A stretch of DNA of 12,869 bases, taken from Acidobacteriota bacterium. GTDB lineage: Bacteria; Acidobacteriota; Vicinamibacteria; Vicinamibacterales; Vicinamibacteraceae. The position numbers and the translations under genes are program-made. This document shows positions 1 through 6,430 of this stretch, in pieces (positions within the stretch are counted from its first letter, which is position 1; every line of letters starts with the position of its first letter). The stretch covers positions 1 through 12,869 of the forward strand of contig JACDAO010000150.1 in assembly GCA_013695405.1 (NCBI GenBank), read 5' to 3'. A model generated the notes under the pieces. That model saw only the letters and a program-made list of their open reading frames with translations, had not been told where the DNA came from and searched no databases.

Positions 1-60
1 CTCCACAAGGCGCCTGCAGGCATTCTCATCGACGGTCACTCGCAGTGAAACGACACCCAT
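1..60 (-). CDS. 5' end of an unidentified ORF, cut by the window edge
   Basis: Only the first 20 codons are inside the window; they read MGVVSLRVTVDENACRRLVE and stay open to the edge. The ATG at 60-58 is preceded by a perfect AGGAGG (72-67) with a 6-nt spacer, the strongest ribosome binding site in the window, which is the main reason for calling a gene. The ORF begins just after the first copy of the 42-bp repeat, so it would be the next unit of the cassette-like row. The hydrophobic-strand-then-VDEN pattern loosely recalls the N-terminus of small PIN-like (DUF5615-type) proteins, but 20 residues are too few to assign a family. Function is unknown. Confidence 0.45.
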   Translation of the reverse strand, partial: MGVVSLRVTVDENACRRLVE

Positions 61-78
61 CCTGTGCCTCCTGCACGG

Positions 79-120
79 CTGGACGCTCCGCGCGCCTGAG
101 GTCTGACGGTCAACGTGCCA
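79..120 (-). repeat. 42-bp direct repeat, copy 1 (attC-like)
   Basis: This segment matches 497-538 at 38 of 42 positions in the same orientation. It lies just past the ATPase remnant and just before the partial ORF at 60-1. On the minus strand the box ACGTTGACC is followed by an imperfectly complementary GGAGCGT, and five bases outside it is GCCTGGT (128-122), which fits the RYYY half of an integron R'' box but not the AAC half. The stem is weaker than in copy 2, so this copy looks more decayed. A cassette-associated recombination site is a hypothesis; the direct repeat itself is certain. Confidence 0.7.
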
Positions 121-454
121 GACCAGGCGGCCTGGCAGATCGGCTGGCGGCGCCCTCGATCACGATGTCGGTTCGTCTCTGTGTCGGTGCTGCAGCCCAG
201 GAAGCGTTCCTAGACGCAGCTCCTGCGCACCGATGCGGATCACATCCGAATCCAGATTGCCTCCCGCCGCGAGATGCGACGCGATGCCGAGGGGCGTGCA
301 AGATCGATGACTTTCGCGAGCTGTTGCCGCCAAAGATGAGCGTGATCGGTCGGATTGGGACGCGTTGCTCTGGGCCAAATGCCTTGAAGTTCTCTAGGGA
401 GAGTTCTGTCAGGCGCGGGGGCAAGCCCTGTCCAGTATGTGTCCGGGTTGTCAT
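110..454 (-). pseudogene. frameshifted N-terminal remnant of an AAA/SMC-like ATPase
   Basis: From the ATG at 454 the first 43 residues match the start of an ABC/AAA ATPase of the DUF3696 or OLD-like kind: a LTELSLENFKAFG strand, then a PITLIFG strand leading to a P-loop. The expected GPNSSGKS reads GGNSSRKS, so the Walker A glycine before the lysine is arginine. After SSILHA the family-like sequence continues in another minus frame (LAAGGNLDSDVIRIGAQELR, then LGTLPGLQHRHRDE), which ends in a stop at 162-160. The first frame then resumes with TDIVIEGAA. At least two frameshifts, a broken Walker A and loss of the C-terminal two thirds or more mark it as dead. Its full-length relatives are often defence or stress ATPases, but no role survives here. 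The flanking repeats suggest it arrived as a cassette-like unit. Confidence 0.75.
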
Positions 455-496
455 GGGCTGCTCAAGTCTCCCGTGATACGTCGTGCGGCATCAAGA

Positions 497-538
497 CTGG
501 ACGTTCGGCGCGCCTGCGGTCTGACGCTCAACGTGCCA
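497..538 (-). repeat. 42-bp direct repeat, copy 2 (attC-like)
   Basis: This copy lies between the nucleotidyltransferase stop (618) and the ATPase remnant start (454). It contains an imperfect inverted repeat: ACGTTcgGCG at 501-510 against CGCtcAACGT at 525-534, 8 of 10 bases pairing around a 14-nt loop. On the minus strand the order and spacing resemble an integron attC site: GCCCCAG (546-540), 5 nt, ACGTTGAGC (534-526), loop, GCCGAACGT (509-501), 5 nt, CTTGATGC (495-488), 59 nt in all. The inner boxes are good; the outer boxes deviate from RYYYAAC and GTTRRRY. It could equally be another family of intergenic repeat. Confidence 0.7.
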
Positions 539-617
539 TCTGGGGCGCCGGCGCAGAATCAACATCGGACACGGGCTGGACCCGAGCGGTCCTGTGAGAG
601 GAACTGAAGGGGGGGAC

Positions 618-1112
618 CTATACGAGGCGCTGGAGCAACTCCGACGGGACCTCACTCCGAAGCTCGGGAAAGCGCTCGAGAAGGCGGGCAATGTCGGCGA
701 GATCCTTCTGTCGCTTGCTTGCCCGCCGGGTGGAATCGCTGGCGGCCCAGACTTTCCTGCGCAGGACATCCTGCACCCGCGCTACCCGCAGAGGGACGCC
801 CAGCACGTCCCGGGTCGTCGCATGCGGAACGAACTCCGCATAGCGCGGGTCGAGTTGAATCTGAATGCGCAGGTCCGAGCCGGGCGCGGAGACGTTGAGG
901 CTGTGGGGAAATGCCTCGACGCGGAAGTCCCGCGCCAGCAGTGTTGCGATGCGCTCCTGATCGTGCGCCGCAACGGCCACGTCGAGATCAAGGCTCACGA
1001 GGGGGTCGACGTAGGCGTTGACGGCCTGCCCGCCGATGACGCAGTACTGCACCTTCTCCTGGTCCAGCAGGGCGGTGAAGCGGTCGAGCAGATCCATCTC
1101 GTCCCTCGTCAC
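618..1112 (-). CDS. nucleotidyltransferase-fold protein (AbiEii/DUF6036-like)
   Basis: This 164-residue protein has the minimal nucleotidyltransferase core: an IGGQAVNAY glycine motif at residues 26-34, the metal-binding pair DLD at 42-44, and a third candidate acidic residue, D88, in IQLDPRY. The C-terminal KRQKDLADIARLLE segment (about 133-146) is typical of stand-alone nucleotidyltransferases often found as toxins, antitoxins or accessory-gene proteins. The substrate cannot be told. The GTG at 1112 is one possible start; the ATG at 1097, with a purine-rich stretch (GAGGGACGAG) just upstream, may be better and would remove five residues. The frame is open upstream to the TAG that ends the methyltransferase gene, adding at most ten codons. 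No partner (HEPN or AbiEi-like) gene is adjacent. A 42-bp repeat follows about 80 nt after its stop. Confidence 0.8.
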   Translation of the reverse strand: MTRDEMDLLDRFTALLDQEKVQYCVIGGQAVNAYVDPLVSLDLDVAVAAHDQERIATLLARDFRVEAFPHSLNVSAPGSDLRIQIQLDPRYAEFVPHATTRDVLGVPLRVARVQDVLRRKVWAASDSTRRASKRQKDLADIARLLERFPELRSEVPSELLQRLV

Positions 1113-1142
1113 CGCCTTCAGGAAGGCGTGCGCGAGCAGAGC

Positions 1143-1844
1143 CTAGTCCTTGACGCAGGTCACCAGCGACCAGATCCGCGGGATGTTGACCTTCTCGATC
1201 GAGACCGGCTGCAGGTTGGCCTGGGCGAGGAAGGCCGGCAGGTCGAGATCCGACTTGAAGCCGATGTGCACGGTGAGCGGTGAGATGAGCCGCTCGGCCC
1301 TGGACAGCAGCTTGTTCGGGCTGAGGAAATGGTTCAGGAAGATGATCCGGCCACCCGGCTTGCAGACCCGGCGCATCTCGCGGGCGACCTTGACCGGATC
1401 GGGAACCACGCTGATCAGGTACGGCGCGTAGACGATGTCGAACGAGTCGTCCTCGAACTTGAGGTCCTGCGCGTCCATCTGCAGCAAGCGGACGTTGGTC
1501 GACTGCTTGCGGGCGACGCGCTCGCGTGCCTTCTCGAGCATCCCGGCCGAGAAGTCGATGCCCGTGACCTCGGTGGAACTCGGGTAGAGCGAGCAGTTGA
1601 TGCCGGTGCCGACCCCGACTTCGAGAATCTTGTCGCCGGGATGCGTCTCCATGCGCTTGAGCGCCTGGACGCGGCCTGGATGCAGGGTCGGCCCGAAGAT
1701 CAGGTCGTAGACGCTGGCGAGCTTCTCGTAGACCCCCTCGACGAAGTCGTTCTCGACCGCGGTCACCGATAGTGCCCGGGTGGCGGCATCGCCACTGCCG
1801 AGTTCGTCGTCCGTGTGCGTCGGATCCTGGCCGAACAGTGCCAT
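1143..1844 (-). CDS. SAM-dependent methyltransferase, phosphatidylethanolamine N-methyltransferase (PmtA)-like
   Basis: A 233-residue class I methyltransferase. The SAM-binding motif ILEVGVGTGIN is at residues 73-83, the acidic residue ending strand 2 is D97 in VTGIDFS, and MDAQDLKF (about 123-130) and FDIVYAPYLISVVPDP (135-150) follow in the usual order. The phrases YDLIFGPTLHPGRVQAL, APYLISVVPDP and RRVCKPGGRIIFLNHF are characteristic of Rhodobacter-type PmtA, which methylates phosphatidylethanolamine stepwise towards phosphatidylcholine at the membrane surface. The substrate is inferred from that resemblance; a UbiE-like role is the main alternative. The ATG at 1844 is chosen over the TTG at 1847 because GGGGG lies 7 nt before it. 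A plausible separate promoter lies in the 54-nt gap upstream, although the gene may also be read from the fusion gene before it. Confidence 0.82.
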   Translation of the reverse strand: MALFGQDPTHTDDELGSGDAATRALSVTAVENDFVEGVYEKLASVYDLIFGPTLHPGRVQALKRMETHPGDKILEVGVGTGINCSLYPSSTEVTGIDFSAGMLEKARERVARKQSTNVRLLQMDAQDLKFEDDSFDIVYAPYLISVVPDPVKVAREMRRVCKPGGRIIFLNHFLSPNKLLSRAERLISPLTVHIGFKSDLDLPAFLAQANLQPVSIEKVNIPRIWSLVTCVKD

Positions 1845-1865
1845 CAAGAGACCCCCATGTTAGTG

Positions 1866-1895
1866 AAAATACTTCGGTAGTCTAACACGCAGCAA
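1866..1895 (-). promoter_or_regulatory. possible sigma70-type promoter for the methyltransferase gene
   Basis: On the minus strand TTGCTG (1895-1890) and TATTTT (1871-1866) are 18 nt apart, matching the housekeeping -35 and -10 consensus at three and four of six positions. A 6-bp inverted repeat, TGTTAG/CTAACA (1887-1882 and 1863-1858), brackets the -10 hexamer and could be an operator. The stretch is noticeably AT-richer than its surroundings. Support is by eye only. Confidence 0.4.
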
Positions 1896-1898
1896 ACA

Positions 1899-3785
1899 TC
1901 ACGCCGGCTGGGCTCGGTCGGCATCGATCGCGGCCGGACGATCGGCGCCGAGCGCTGCCAGCACGTCGAGCGCAGCGTCGACGCGACCGCCCGCGGCCGC
2001 GACGATCAGACCCGCGACCAGCGGCTGGATGGCGACCACCAACTCGCGAGCAATCGCCAGCGACTCCGCGGCCACGCGGCCGTCCCGGTCGGCGTCGAGC
2101 ATCCGTCGCACCAGCGCGTCCGGCACACTCACCCCGGGTTCCTCGTTGGCCAGTTGCTCGGCCTGACGGGCGCTGTCGAATGCCTTGACGGTGGCAAGCA
2201 CGGGGACCCGCTGCGCCCGCGTGACGTCGAGGAACTGCTCGAGCGCGGCGACGTCGTAGATCGGCCCGACCACGACGAACTCGGCGCCGGCCTCGACCTT
2301 GTACGTGTACCGGGACAACTCGCGGTCGGGCATCACGGCCGTCGGGTTGGCCGCCACGCCGATGTGGAACGCGGTGGGCGACCCGATCGGCTGCCCGCCG
2401 ACGTCCTCGCCGCGATTGAACCGGGCCGCCACGTTGGTGAGCCCGATCGAATCGACATCGAAGACGGCCGTCGCATCCGGATACTCCGAGCGCCGCAGCG
2501 GCCGCCCGGTGACCAGCAGCAGGTTGCGCAGGCCGAGCGCATGCGCGCCGAGCAGGTCGGCCTGCATCGCGTGCAGGCTGTGATCGCGACAGCAGTACTG
2601 GAGGATGGTTTCGACCCCGACGCTCTGCTCGACCGTGACCGCGGTCGCCAGCGCGCTCATCCGCGCCCGGCTCCCCGATCCATCGCCGACCAGGACCACG
2701 TCCAGCCCGCGAATCCGTGCCTGCCGCGCCTGCTCGACCACCGCGTCGTGGCCGAAACCCGGAGGCGGCACCAGCGCGATGCCGGTGACGAACTGACGCC
2801 GGCGCAACGCGTTCGCCAGCCGTGAGCGCGATTCGACCGGCACCGGCGTGACCGGGTCGCGCGTGGCGGGTACCAGCCCGGTGCTTCGCGCCGCTGCCGG
2901 CGCGGGCGCCGACAGCGCGTGCACCGCCGTGCGAATCTGACGGATATGGTCCGGCGTGGTTCCGCAGCAGCCGCCGATCAATCGCACCCCGGCCGCCGCG
3001 AAGCGCCGTGCATATGACGCCATGTAGTCGGGCGAGCACAGGTAGAGGTTGCGGCCGTCGACGTCGCGAGGCTTGCCGGCATTGGGCATGGCCGCCAGCA
3101 GCGCCCCGGGCACCGCCTGCGCCAGACGCTCGACGGTGTCGAGCATCGCCGCCGGACCGACGCTGCAGTTGACGCCCAGCACGTCGGCGCCGAAGCCGAC
3201 CAGCTGCGGCCCGAACTGCTCGACCGGCGTGCCGTCCAGGGTGTTGCCGTCTTCGCCGGTCGTCAGCATCGCGACGACCGGGCGCGCGCTGACGCCGCGA
3301 ATCGCGCGAATCGCCGCCCCGAGCTCGTTGACGTCGCGGAAGGTCTCGAGGATGTACAGGTCGACGCCGCCGTCAGCCAGCCCGCCCGCCTGTTCGGCGA
3401 ACACCTCCTCGGCCTCGTCCAGCCCGGTCTTGCCCCACGGCTCGACCCGGATGCCGAGCGGCCCAATCGAGCCGGCGACCCAGGCGCTGTCGCGGGCCGC
3501 GTGCCGCGCGATCCGGGCCCCGGCCACGTTGATCGCCGCGACCTTGTCGGCCAGGCCGAAGCTGGCCAGTTTCAGGCGGTTGGCGCCGAAGGTATTGGTC
3601 TCGACGATGTCGGCGCCCGCCCGCAGGTAGTCCTGGTGGACGGCCACCACCAGATCAGCCTGCGACAGGTTGAGATCCTCGAATGCCCGGTTCAGGAAGA
3701 CGCCACGCGCATACAGCTGTGTGCCCATCGCGCCGTCGCAGATGAGCACCCGATCGCGCAGGGCGTCGAGACAGGATTGGTCCAC
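1899..3785 (-). CDS. homocysteine S-methyltransferase / methylenetetrahydrofolate reductase fusion (YitJ-like)
   Basis: At 628 residues this has the length and layout of Bacillus YitJ. Residues 1-290 are a homocysteine methyltransferase barrel starting CDGAMGTQLY, with the zinc ligands C207 (GVNCS) and C273-C274 (GGCCGT). Residues about 330-600 are an MTHFR-type barrel (CCRDHSLHAMQADLLGAHALG, TAVFDVDSIGLTN). The first half would transfer a methyl group to homocysteine to make methionine, and the second would supply methyltetrahydrofolate. In the MTHFR half the residues expected at catalytic positions are replaced: the Glu of VELDPP is A337, the Asp of TGDPP is R428, and the Gln of TQPVYD is G507. 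The reductase reaction may therefore be lost or changed. The GTG start is 3 nt after the nuoI stop, implying co-transcription and translational coupling. There is no room for a SAM riboswitch, unlike Bacillus yitJ. Confidence 0.9.
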   Translation of the reverse strand: MDQSCLDALRDRVLICDGAMGTQLYARGVFLNRAFEDLNLSQADLVVAVHQDYLRAGADIVETNTFGANRLKLASFGLADKVAAINVAGARIARHAARDSAWVAGSIGPLGIRVEPWGKTGLDEAEEVFAEQAGGLADGGVDLYILETFRDVNELGAAIRAIRGVSARPVVAMLTTGEDGNTLDGTPVEQFGPQLVGFGADVLGVNCSVGPAAMLDTVERLAQAVPGALLAAMPNAGKPRDVDGRNLYLCSPDYMASYARRFAAAGVRLIGGCCGTTPDHIRQIRTAVHALSAPAPAAARSTGLVPATRDPVTPVPVESRSRLANALRRRQFVTGIALVPPPGFGHDAVVEQARQARIRGLDVVLVGDGSGSRARMSALATAVTVEQSVGVETILQYCCRDHSLHAMQADLLGAHALGLRNLLLVTGRPLRRSEYPDATAVFDVDSIGLTNVAARFNRGEDVGGQPIGSPTAFHIGVAANPTAVMPDRELSRYTYKVEAGAEFVVVGPIYDVAALEQFLDVTRAQRVPVLATVKAFDSARQAEQLANEEPGVSVPDALVRRMLDADRDGRVAAESLAIARELVVAIQPLVAGLIVAAAGGRVDAALDVLAALGADRPAAIDADRAQPA

Positions 3786-3788
3786 GGC

Positions 3789-4238
3789 TTATTTGGGCAC
3801 CGCCGACGGGCGGCTCGGCTGCCCGGGCTGGGGTACCAGCAGGTCGTCCTTGTCCCAGATGAAGTCGTCCTTGCTGTAGACGGCCAGCTCGTAGTCCTTG
3901 CCCATGAAAATGGCCGACACCGGGCAGGCCTCCTCACAATAACCGCAGAAAATGCACCGCATCTTGTGAATCTGGTAGGTGCTCGCGTAGCGCGGCCCGG
4001 CCATCACGCTGCCGTCGTTTTCCGCCGCTTCCAGATAAATCGCATCGGCGGGACAGGCCACGGCGCACAGACCGCAGGCGACGCACTTCTCCAGCCCGTG
4101 CTCGTCGCGCATCAGCACCTGCTTGCCGCGCCACTTCGGATACATCGGAAGCTTCTGGTCCGGGTAGTTGACGCTGATCGGCTTCTTGAACATGTGGCCG
4201 AGCGTGGTCTTGAACCCGACGATCCAGGGACGAATCAT
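3789..4238 (-). CDS. nuoI: NADH-quinone oxidoreductase subunit I (two [4Fe-4S] ferredoxin-type subunit)
   Basis: This 149-residue protein has two complete CxxCxxCxxxCP clusters: C52/C55/C58/C62 and C95/C98/C101/C105. Each would hold a [4Fe-4S] centre. The N-terminal GFKTTLGHMFKKPISVNYP, the KWRGKQVLMRDEHGLEKCVACGLC lead into cluster 1 and the KDYELAVYSKDDFIWDKDDLL tail are typical of NuoI, which passes electrons from the peripheral arm to the quinone site of complex I at the inner face of the membrane. No other nuo gene is in the window, so it is an orphan copy. It heads a pair with the MTHFR fusion 3 nt downstream, so an electron-delivery role to that enzyme is possible but weaker than the complex I reading. 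The ATG has no Shine-Dalgarno sequence but has TACACT exactly 6 nt upstream, suggesting a leaderless message. Confidence 0.88.
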   Translation of the reverse strand: MIRPWIVGFKTTLGHMFKKPISVNYPDQKLPMYPKWRGKQVLMRDEHGLEKCVACGLCAVACPADAIYLEAAENDGSVMAGPRYASTYQIHKMRCIFCGYCEEACPVSAIFMGKDYELAVYSKDDFIWDKDDLLVPQPGQPSRPSAVPK

Positions 4239-4244
4239 TCAGAC

Positions 4245-4250
4245 AGTGTA
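4245..4250 (-). promoter_or_regulatory. -10-like TACACT, possible leaderless promoter of nuoI
   Basis: TACACT on the minus strand ends 6 nt before the nuoI ATG (4238). At that spacing transcription would begin at or beside the start codon. No Shine-Dalgarno motif and no clear -35 hexamer is present. The same hexamer at the same distance precedes the divergent kinase gene. Confidence 0.45.
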
Positions 4251-4285
4251 TCAAGGACGGGAGGGCGAGACGCCGCGCGTGGCAG

Positions 4286-4291
4286 TACACT
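4286..4291 (+). promoter_or_regulatory. -10-like TACACT, possible leaderless promoter of the kinase operon
   Basis: TACACT is followed by CCCCCT and then the GTG at 4298, a 6-nt spacer that contains no ribosome binding site. It mirrors the nuoI arrangement within the same 59-nt divergent intergenic region. No convincing -35 was seen. Confidence 0.45.
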
Positions 4292-4297
4292 CCCCCT

Positions 4298-5620
4298 GTG
4301 CTGCAGGAACCGAAGTTCCTCTCGGCCGAGCAGTTCCTGCTCACCACGATGATCGTGCAGCTGGCGGGCATTGCCGCGCTGTCGATCATGCTGGTGCGGT
4401 TCCGCCGCTTCCGGACCCTGCTGCTGACCGAGCGGCGCGACTGGCCGGAGCGTTTCGCGTTCATCGCCGCGCTGGGCGTGCCGCTGGCCGCCGGGGTGGC
4501 CAGCCGGCTGCTGCTGGGCTATGCAGCGGCCGACGTGTCGCTCGGGGGCGCTTTTCTCGCAGGCCTGGTCGCCGGGCCCTACGCCGGAGCGATCGTCGGC
4601 GGCATGGTCGGGCTGACTGCGTTGGCCGGCGGCGAGTTCATCGCGCTGCCGTTCGCGGTCGGGTGCGGCTTTGCCGGTGGCGGGCTGCGCGAGATCTGCC
4701 CGAAGGACGCGATCTGGCACTTCTCGCCGTTCGTGCTGACCGGTTTTGCCCGCTACCTGTGGAATCTGGTGCGCCGCTTCGAGGTCGACTGGCAGATGTT
4801 CCTGATTGCCTCGCCGATCGGCCTCGAACTGCTGCGTCAGGCGCTCGGCCAGCGCTACGGCATCGAACGGCTGTTTTTCTTCCCGGCGCACTCGGCCGGC
4901 ATGCTGGTGGTGACACTGCTCGAGACGACCCTGACGGTCGCGATCCCGATCAAGATCTGGAACTCGGCCCGGATCGAACACAAGCTCCAGGAGCAGGAAC
5001 AGCTGCTGCTGGCGGCCCGGATCGAGGCGCTGGCCAGTCAGATCAATCCGCATTTCCTGTTCAACACCCTGACGTCGATCTCGTCGCTGATCCGCACCCG
5101 GCCCGACACTGCGCGGATGCTGATCGGCAGGCTGGCCGGACTGCTGCGACGGCGCTTGCGCGCCAACGACCACTTCGTCTCGCTCCGCGAGGAACTGTCG
5201 GCGGTCGACGAGTATCTCGACATCGAGTGCGTGCGCTTCGGACCGACGCTGCGGGTCGACAAGGATCTCGACCCCGCGACACTCGACCAAATCGTGCCGA
5301 GCATGATCCTGCAACCGCTGGTCGAGAACTCGATCAAGCACGGACTGGCCGACAAGGTCGGCGAGCGCGTCGTGACGATCCGTTCCGAGCGGCGCGGCTC
5401 GCTGACGGTACTGGAAGTGATCGACAACGGCCTCGGCATCGACGAGGCCCGGCCCGGGCGGCCGGTGTCGAGCGGCATCGGCCTGACCAACGTCGCCGAG
5501 CGCCTGCGCGTCATCTACGGCGCGCAGTGCACGCTGGCCATCACCAGTGCTCCCGACCGCGGCACCCGGGTGCGGCTCGAGATCCCCGACCTGCTGGTGC
5601 CGGATCGGCGGTCGGCTTGA
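4298..5620 (+). CDS. LytS-type sensor histidine kinase (5TM sensor, His_kinase, HATPase)
   Basis: The 440-residue protein has an N-terminal membrane half (about 12-220) with several hydrophobic segments and the glycine-rich GGAFLAGLVAGPYAGAIVGG stretch (83-102) of the 5TMR-LYT sensor domain. A short coiled linker (about 223-245) follows. The LytS-type phosphoacceptor motif is ASQINPHFLFNTL, with H252 the phosphorylated histidine. The ATPase domain has the N box LVENSIKHG (341-349), DNGLG (376-380) and GIGLTNV (393-399). It senses an unknown envelope or metabolic signal and phosphorylates the LytTR regulator encoded 1 nt downstream. There is no GAF domain between the membrane and kinase parts. 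GTG is the start, with no ribosome binding site and a -10-like box 6 nt upstream. The lytS symbol is not given because the target genes are unknown. Confidence 0.92.
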   Translation: MLQEPKFLSAEQFLLTTMIVQLAGIAALSIMLVRFRRFRTLLLTERRDWPERFAFIAALGVPLAAGVASRLLLGYAAADVSLGGAFLAGLVAGPYAGAIVGGMVGLTALAGGEFIALPFAVGCGFAGGGLREICPKDAIWHFSPFVLTGFARYLWNLVRRFEVDWQMFLIASPIGLELLRQALGQRYGIERLFFFPAHSAGMLVVTLLETTLTVAIPIKIWNSARIEHKLQEQEQLLLAARIEALASQINPHFLFNTLTSISSLIRTRPDTARMLIGRLAGLLRRRLRANDHFVSLREELSAVDEYLDIECVRFGPTLRVDKDLDPATLDQIVPSMILQPLVENSIKHGLADKVGERVVTIRSERRGSLTVLEVIDNGLGIDEARPGRPVSSGIGLTNVAERLRVIYGAQCTLAITSAPDRGTRVRLEIPDLLVPDRRSA

Positions 5621-5621
5621 G

Positions 5622-6398
5622 ATGAAGGTCAGCGCCCTCGTGGTGGACGACGAGCAGCCGGCCCGGGAGGAGCTCTGCTTCCTGCTGTCGCAGACCGGCC
5701 TGGTCGACGTGATCGGCCAGGCGGGCAACGGCGTCGAGGCGCTCGGCATGCTCGAGGACCTCGAACCGGACGTGGTCTTCCTTGACGTCCAGATGCCCGG
5801 CCTGACCGGCTTCGAGGTCGCCCGTCAGGCCTCCGCGCGGCAGCCGGCGCCGCATATCATCTTCGTCACCGCCTTCGACCAGTACGCCCTGGATGCCTTC
5901 CAGGTCAACGCGGTCGATTATCTGCTCAAGCCAGTCGATCCGGCCCGGCTCGACCAGGCGCTGGGCCGCGCCCGGCGACGGCTGGAGTCGGACCGCTCCG
6001 GCAGCGTCTCGCCCGGCGCCGTGGCGCAGATCGTCGAGATGGTCACCGCGCGGCAGAGCCGTCGGACACAGCTGGTCGTCAAGGTCGACGAGCGCATCCT
6101 GCTGGTGCCGGCCGACGACCTGATTCACGCCTCGTTGAACGAGGACGTGGTCACCGTCGTAGCCACTCACGTGACGGGAACGTCCAATTACCGGACACTC
6201 GACGAATTGCAGGCGCAGCTCGATCAGACGGTATTCTGGCGAGTGCACCGCTCGTATCTCGTCAACATTCACAAGATCAAGGAGATAGTCCCCTGGTTCA
6301 GCCGCAATTTCATCCTGAGAATGAAGGACGCGAAGGCCACGGAGATCCCGGTCAGCCGCGCGCAGACGAAACGGCTCCGGGAGTATCTGCAGCTCTGA
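5622..6398 (+). CDS. LytTR-family response regulator
   Basis: The 258-residue protein has a receiver domain at 1-120 with the acidic pocket D9-D10, phosphoacceptor D55 (VVFLDVQMPG), T83 and K103 (LLKPVD). Its C-terminal LytTR DNA-binding domain at about 150-258 contains FWRVHRSYLVNIHKIKEI and ends IPVSRAQTKRLREYLQL. It is the partner of the kinase just upstream: the stop of one and the ATG of the other are separated by a single G, so translation is probably coupled. LytTR proteins bind pairs of short direct repeats upstream of their targets; no such pair was recognised in the window. Signal peptidase I follows after 32 nt and is probably in the same transcript. Confidence 0.94.
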   Translation: MKVSALVVDDEQPAREELCFLLSQTGLVDVIGQAGNGVEALGMLEDLEPDVVFLDVQMPGLTGFEVARQASARQPAPHIIFVTAFDQYALDAFQVNAVDYLLKPVDPARLDQALGRARRRLESDRSGSVSPGAVAQIVEMVTARQSRRTQLVVKVDERILLVPADDLIHASLNEDVVTVVATHVTGTSNYRTLDELQAQLDQTVFWRVHRSYLVNIHKIKEIVPWFSRNFILRMKDAKATEIPVSRAQTKRLREYLQL

Positions 6399-6406
6399 AC
6401 TGGGTC

Positions 6407-6423
6407 AACCCGCCCTCCGGGTT
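6407..6423 (+). other. small hairpin between the regulator and signal peptidase genes
   Basis: AACCCG and CGGGTT form a perfect 6-bp stem around the 5-nt loop CCCTC, starting 8 nt after the regulator stop. No T-run follows, so it is not a standard terminator. It sits just before the signal peptidase start and could tune its translation or protect the message. Confidence 0.35.
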
Positions 6424-6430
6424 CACGCCA

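Noticed and set aside
45..476. Plus-strand ORF of 143 codons over the ATPase remnant
   Set aside because: No motif or ribosome binding site; the recognisable ATPase sequence is on the other strand.
541..617. Intrinsic terminator after the nucleotidyltransferase gene
   Set aside because: A 5-bp GGACC/GGTCC hairpin is present but has no T-run, and the stem is too short to call.
594..1283. Long plus-strand ORF across the nucleotidyltransferase region
   Set aside because: It is antisense to the nucleotidyltransferase and methyltransferase genes, has no recognisable motif and shows the Arg/Gly/Val-rich composition of a GC-rich shadow frame.
4239..4297. SAM riboswitch or other leader ahead of the nuoI/methionine genes
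   Set aside because: The whole divergent gap is 59 nt and shows no S-box-like helices; it is too short for such an element.
4235..5749. 504-codon minus-strand ORF opposite the kinase gene
   Set aside because: It is a stop-free shadow of the kinase; the plus-strand frame has all kinase motifs, whereas this one is low-complexity and rich in Asp, Arg and Gln.
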